NCBI GenBank assembly: GCA_021848555.1
Contig: JAJZUN010000105.1
Span: 1 to 8,128, forward strand
Length of the DNA stretch: 8,128 nucleotides
Direction: 5' to 3'
From: Pseudomonadota bacterium
GTDB taxonomy: Bacteria > Pseudomonadota > Gammaproteobacteria > Burkholderiales > SG8-39
Under the pieces are notes generated by a model. The model did no database searches and had not been told where the DNA came from. It was given only the letters and a program-made list of their open reading frames with translations. Shown piece after piece: positions 5,475 through 8,128 of this stretch. A program made the translations under genes and the position numbers. Within the stretch, counting starts at the first letter, position 1; each line of letters starts with the position of its first letter.

Positions 5475-6160
5475 TCCACCCAGGTGACCACGTCGTCCAC
5501 CGCGGCGCGGCTGGTACGAAAGCGGTTTACGGGGTGGGCTCCGTCTTCGTAACCGAAGGACATGCCGCACACCACCCGCCGCTCCTCGGATAAGCCGAAA
5601 TACGAACGCATGAATTTCGGATGCGCGCCCAGGGCGGCCTGGGCGATGCTGGCGACGCCGAGGCTGCGCGCGGCCAGCATGAAGTTGTTCACCCAGGCGC
5701 CGCAATCGAGCACGCCGTACACGCCCAGCGCCTCGTCGGTGGTGACGATCATCGCGTGCGGCGCGCCGAACAGGCGGTAGTTTTCCATGCCCTGGCGCGC
5801 CGCGGCCTCGCGGTCGCCGCGCGCGATGCCCACGCTGTCGTAGAGCTGGAAGCCGCACTCGCGCCGGCGCTCCAGATACTTGCCCCGGTATTCCCGCGGA
5901 AACGGGTAATCGGGCTCGCGCTCGTGTCCGGCGACGTATTCGCACAGCGCGCTGCGAAAGCGCTCGGTCGCGGCGCCGCGGGTAATCACCACCTGCCAGG
6001 GCTGCGAGTTGCACCACGAGGGCGTGCGCTGCGCGATCTCCAGCATGCGCGTGATCGTGGGGGTATCCACCTGATGCGGCAGGTAGGCGCGGCAACTGTA
6101 GCGCTCCTTGAGCAGACGCTCGAATGCGGCAGACGGCGGGTCGGATGGTTCAGCGCTCAT
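5468..6160 (-). CDS. nitroreductase family protein, PnbA/NfnB-like
   Basis: A 230-residue FMN-dependent nitroreductase. RYSCRAYLP (20-28) is the phosphate/FMN-binding N-terminal motif, TPSWCNSQPWQVVI (46-59) is the second FMN loop, YDSVGIARGDREAAARQGMENYRLFGAP (107-134) is characteristic of the 4-nitrobenzoate reductase-like (PnbA/NfnB) branch, and GVYGVLDCGAWVNNFMLAARSLG (146-168) is the core helix of the dimer. The family reduces nitroaromatics or quinones with NAD(P)H in the cytoplasm, usually as homodimers; the native substrate here is unknown. The start at 6160 has a good ribosome site (AAAGGAGA, 6165-6172). A -10-like TATAGT lies just upstream. The gene is divergent from the lipoprotein hydrolase, and its stop lies inside a 13-bp inverted repeat. 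No nitrobenzoate degradation genes (for example a pnbB-like lyase) are visible, so detoxification or general redox use is as likely as nitrobenzoate catabolism. Confidence 0.92.
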   Translation of the reverse strand: MSAEPSDPPSAAFERLLKERYSCRAYLPHQVDTPTITRMLEIAQRTPSWCNSQPWQVVITRGAATERFRSALCEYVAGHEREPDYPFPREYRGKYLERRRECGFQLYDSVGIARGDREAAARQGMENYRLFGAPHAMIVTTDEALGVYGVLDCGAWVNNFMLAARSLGVASIAQAALGAHPKFMRSYFGLSEERRVVCGMSFGYEDGAHPVNRFRTSRAAVDDVVTWVDR

Positions 6161-6184
6161 GGTTTCTCCTTTGCTGCGTACTCT

Positions 6185-6190
6185 ACTATA
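6185..6190 (-). promoter_or_regulatory. candidate -10 element for the nitroreductase gene
   Basis: On the minus strand TATAGT (five of six to TATAAT) lies 24 bases upstream of the ATG, placing transcription start near 6178 and leaving a short leader that holds the AAAGGAGA ribosome site. No convincing -35 is present at 16-18 bases (AATAAA at 17), which may mean an activator is needed. The placement is reasonable but untested. Confidence 0.42.
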
Positions 6191-6303
6191 GGCCGGAAAT
6201 GCCCGTCTTTATTGAATCTGCGCCCAATGAGCGCGGCCGGCGCAAGCGACCTCTCAGCCCGACGATGGACTCAACAGTCCGACTAACCCCGGGTTTGCCC
6301 ATA

Positions 6304-6336
6304 TTGACTTTCGTTCTCATTTGGCCCAGATTGGGC
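6304..6336 (+). promoter_or_regulatory. candidate promoter region of the lipoprotein hydrolase gene
   Basis: TTGACT (6304-6309, five of six to TTGACA) is followed after 17 bases by CAGATT (6327-6332), a poor -10 with three of six matches. The same stretch has GG (6323-6324), ten bases, then GC (6335-6336), the spacing of a sigma-54 -24/-12 site (TGGCCC...GGGCA), though the TTGCA half is degenerate. A GCCCA-GAT-TGGGC inverted repeat (6324-6336) overlaps both. I cannot tell which, if any, is used. Confidence 0.3.
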
Positions 6337-6380
6337 ATGACGTGCCGGGGACAAAAGGCATGCTCATAAGGAGGATTTCC

Positions 6381-7892
6381 ATGAAAGTTCCAGCGATTGT
6401 ATCCGTTGCTGCCGCAGTCCAATCACCGGCGGTCAACGGTACTGCGGCCGCAGGTGCATCTAGGTCGCGCTTGCAGCGCGGTCATATCAGGGCGACGCTG
6501 GCGGCCATGGCAGCGGCTGCCGTGCTCGCCGCGTGTGGCGGCGGCTCAAGCAACTCCCCCACGATTTCGGGCGTGGCCGCGACGGGCGCCGCGCTGGCCA
6601 GTGCGACTGCGCTGGCGAAGTGCACCAGCGGCGCGCCGATGTCCACCACCACCGCCGCGGCCTACCGCGTCGAGGTGCCGGTGAACTGGAACGGCAAGCT
6701 TGTCATGTATGCGCATGGTTACGCCGGCAACGGCAGCGTGCTCGGCGTCTCGAACCCGTCGATCCGCCGCTATCTGATCCAGAACGGCTATGCCTGGGCG
6801 GCATCGAGCTACAGCAAGAACTACTACGACGTGCGCGCCGGCGTCGAAGACACCAACGCGCTCGCGCTGCAATTCAGCAGCATCGCAGCGGCGAACTCGC
6901 GCACCCTGGCGGCGCCGACGAAAATCTACATCACCGGGCACTCGATGGGCGGGCATATCACGGCTGCGGCGATCGAGGACGAGGCTGCTGCAACGGCCAT
7001 CCATAAGGTCAAATACGCTGGCGCGGTGCCGATGTGCGGCGTCGTGGGCGATACCGAGCTGTTCAACGAATTCGGCGCCATGCAAATGACGGCCCAGGCC
7101 GAGGCGGGTGTGGCAAGCAGTCCCATCACCAGTTGGTCCACCGTGGCGGCCCAGGTGCTCGGCGCGCTGTTCTCCAGCTTCCCGTCGGCGACGGCACCCA
7201 CGGCCCAGATCGCGACCACTGCGGCCGGCGCCAAATGGGCCTCCGCGGTGCAGAACCTGACCGGCGGCAACCGCCCCTTGTTCGCCCAGGGCCTGGCCTT
7301 TGGCGGCAGCTTTCCCGGAGGGTCATTGACCACCTTCGGCGGCGACGGCACCGTGACCGGCATCCTGACCAAGAACATCGTTGACACCACGGCTTACACC
7401 TACACCATCGACGGCGATGCCGCCGCGTCGGCCGCGCTGAACGCATCCGCGCAAAAGCTGACGGCCGTGGCGGATGCCAACCGCTTGCGTCGCGACGGTT
7501 TGCGCTGGATACCGGTGGTCAATGGCGAATTCAGGATCCCGGTGGTTACCATCCATACGCTTGGCGACCTGTTCGTGCCGTTCAGCATGGAGCAGGCCTA
7601 TCAGAAGCGCGCGGCCGCCAAAGGCAACGGCGGCTGGCTGGTGCAACGCGCGATTCGCGGCGCCAGCCACTGCGATTTCACCGTGGCCGAGCAGGTTGCC
7701 GCGTTCGACGACATGGTCAAGTGGGAGCGCGACGGCGTCAAGCCCGCGGGCGACGATGTGGTTACCGCCGCGACGGTGGCCGCGCCGACCTTCGGCTGCA
7801 CCTTCACCAAGAATACCCTGGGGCCGGACGAAAGCGCGACCACCAAGGCGCTGCGCCCGGTGATACTCGCAACGACTGCGGCCTGCCCCTGA
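6381..7892 (+). CDS. putative lipoprotein alpha/beta hydrolase (serine esterase/peptidase-like)
   Basis: A 503-residue exported hydrolase. The ATG at 6381 follows a strong AAGGAGG (6368-6374) at six bases. Residues 34-51 (GHIRATLAAMAAAAVLAA) form a hydrophobic signal segment ending in a lipobox LAAC, with Cys52 as the lipid-attachment residue, then a GGGSSNSP linker. The first 30 residues before this are unusually long; an in-frame TTG at 6471 would give a compact 21-residue signal peptide instead, but has no ribosome site. The hydrolase core shows AHGYAGNG at 111-118 (oxyanion loop), GHSMGGH with nucleophile Ser188, HTLGDLFVP with probable acid Asp396, and GASHCDF with probable His430. The roughly 200 residues between Ser and Asp include an Ala/Thr-rich insertion, probably a lid. 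It should act at the outer membrane or in the periplasm, on an ester, amide or polymer substrate that cannot be named. It is followed by a hairpin terminator, so the transcript likely ends with it. Confidence 0.85.
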   Translation: MKVPAIVSVAAAVQSPAVNGTAAAGASRSRLQRGHIRATLAAMAAAAVLAACGGGSSNSPTISGVAATGAALASATALAKCTSGAPMSTTTAAAYRVEVPVNWNGKLVMYAHGYAGNGSVLGVSNPSIRRYLIQNGYAWAASSYSKNYYDVRAGVEDTNALALQFSSIAAANSRTLAAPTKIYITGHSMGGHITAAAIEDEAAATAIHKVKYAGAVPMCGVVGDTELFNEFGAMQMTAQAEAGVASSPITSWSTVAAQVLGALFSSFPSATAPTAQIATTAAGAKWASAVQNLTGGNRPLFAQGLAFGGSFPGGSLTTFGGDGTVTGILTKNIVDTTAYTYTIDGDAAASAALNASAQKLTAVADANRLRRDGLRWIPVVNGEFRIPVVTIHTLGDLFVPFSMEQAYQKRAAAKGNGGWLVQRAIRGASHCDFTVAEQVAAFDDMVKWERDGVKPAGDDVVTAATVAAPTFGCTFTKNTLGPDESATTKALRPVILATTAACP

Positions 7893-7915
7893 GCGATTGT
7901 TGGGGGGGCAATCTA

Positions 7916-7943
7916 CAGGGGGCTTTCGGGCCCCCTGCTATTG
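7916..7943 (+). terminator. rho-independent-type terminator after the lipoprotein hydrolase
   Basis: CAGGGGGC (7916-7923) and GCCCCCTG (7930-7937) form a perfect eight-pair GC-rich stem with a six-base loop (TTTCGG), 24 bases after the stop codon. CAAT (7909-7912) and ATTG (7940-7943) can extend it past a small internal loop. The following bases (CTATTGTC) are only moderately T-rich. GATTG (7895-7899) can instead pair with CAATC (7909-7913) across a G-run, a competing hairpin. Being convergent with the minus-strand gene at 8019, it may also help insulate that gene. Confidence 0.7.
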
Positions 7944-8018
7944 TCAGGCTGGCGCCGATCGCGGGCCGCCGTTCAGCACATGCGATTCGAGCGCGCCTCC
8001 GGGCGGCATCGCCGGGCG

Positions 8019-8128
8019 CTATTCGGCCCCGTCCGCCGGCTTGAGCGCCAGGCGCCAAGCCTGCTCCGCATCGACCACCCAGCCGCCGGTGGGCGGCGCG
8101 AAGTGGGTGCCGAGGACCAGCACGGGCC
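8019..8128 (-). CDS. C-terminal fragment of a probable metallo-beta-lactamase-fold hydrolase (runs off right edge)
   Basis: Reading the minus strand in from the right edge gives a 35-residue C-terminus containing VLGTHFAPPTGGWVVDAEQAW, then LALKPADGAE and a TAG stop at 8021-8019. The GTHFAPPTGG block resembles the C-terminal strand of many metallo-beta-lactamase-fold hydrolases (the His near 'HF..PT.G' is the last metal ligand). The rest of the gene, including HxHxDH, lies outside the window. Coding character is supported by the G/C-rich third positions and the motif; with so little sequence the family call is moderate. It is convergent with the lipoprotein hydrolase, with 126 bases between stops. 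Confidence 0.6.
   Translation of the reverse strand, partial: PVLVLGTHFAPPTGGWVVDAEQAWRLALKPADGAE

Noticed and set aside
4770..6095. 441-residue minus-strand open frame spanning the nitroreductase-lactonase gap
   Set aside because: It runs in another frame over two well-supported genes and the gap between them, with Arg/Ala-rich sequence and no motif.
6267..6280. GGACT-CAAC-AGTCC hairpin in the divergent gap
   Set aside because: Five pairs only, no link to a promoter or start; too weak to call an operator or attenuator.
1..8128. Defence system, mobile island, CRISPR array or biosynthetic cluster
   Set aside because: No nuclease, transposase, integrase, repeat array, tRNA end or synthase genes are visible; gene content is ordinary accessory metabolism.

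Overview
The window is GC-rich, densely coded bacterial chromosome. Codon choice strongly favours G/C at third positions, intergenic gaps are short (the longest is 234 bases), and the promoter and start style (for example TAGAAT followed almost at once by ATG) resembles Burkholderiales-type betaproteobacteria. That placement is an inference from style and gene families; no rRNA or other taxonomic marker is present. I see no tRNA, rRNA, CRISPR array, intact insertion sequence or phage gene. No stretch over 300 bases lacks a gene.

Layout. Bases 1-714 (minus) hold the N-terminal 238 residues of an alpha/beta hydrolase of the kynurenine-formamidase-like type, which runs off the left edge. Bases 888-1991 (minus) hold a complete 3-isopropylmalate dehydrogenase-family enzyme without leuC, leuD or asd beside it. 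From the divergent gap at 1992-2152 a plus-strand run begins: a DUF2237 protein (2153-2536), a TIGR03862-type flavoprotein (GTG start at 2539, two bases after the previous stop), and a small two-helix membrane protein of unknown function (3868-4407).

This run meets two minus-strand genes: an AHL-lactonase-like metallo-beta-lactamase-fold enzyme (4466-5233) and a PnbA/NfnB-like nitroreductase (5468-6160). The nitroreductase is divergent from a plus-strand gene for a secreted or lipid-anchored serine hydrolase (6381-7892), which ends in a clear hairpin terminator. At the right edge lies the C-terminal tail of a second probable metallo-beta-lactamase-fold gene on the minus strand (8019-8128).

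How they fit together. The only tight unit is DUF2237-flavoprotein. The rest looks like a patchwork of single-gene units for accessory metabolism: two serine hydrolases, a probable lactonase, a nitroreductase and an oxidative decarboxylating dehydrogenase. I found no new multi-gene system. The most interesting points are the complete lactonase residue set with a repeat-containing upstream region, a 13-bp inverted repeat that swallows the nitroreductase stop codon, a probably leaderless DUF2237 message, and two short GGGG/TGACCCC motifs flanking the unknown membrane protein gene.
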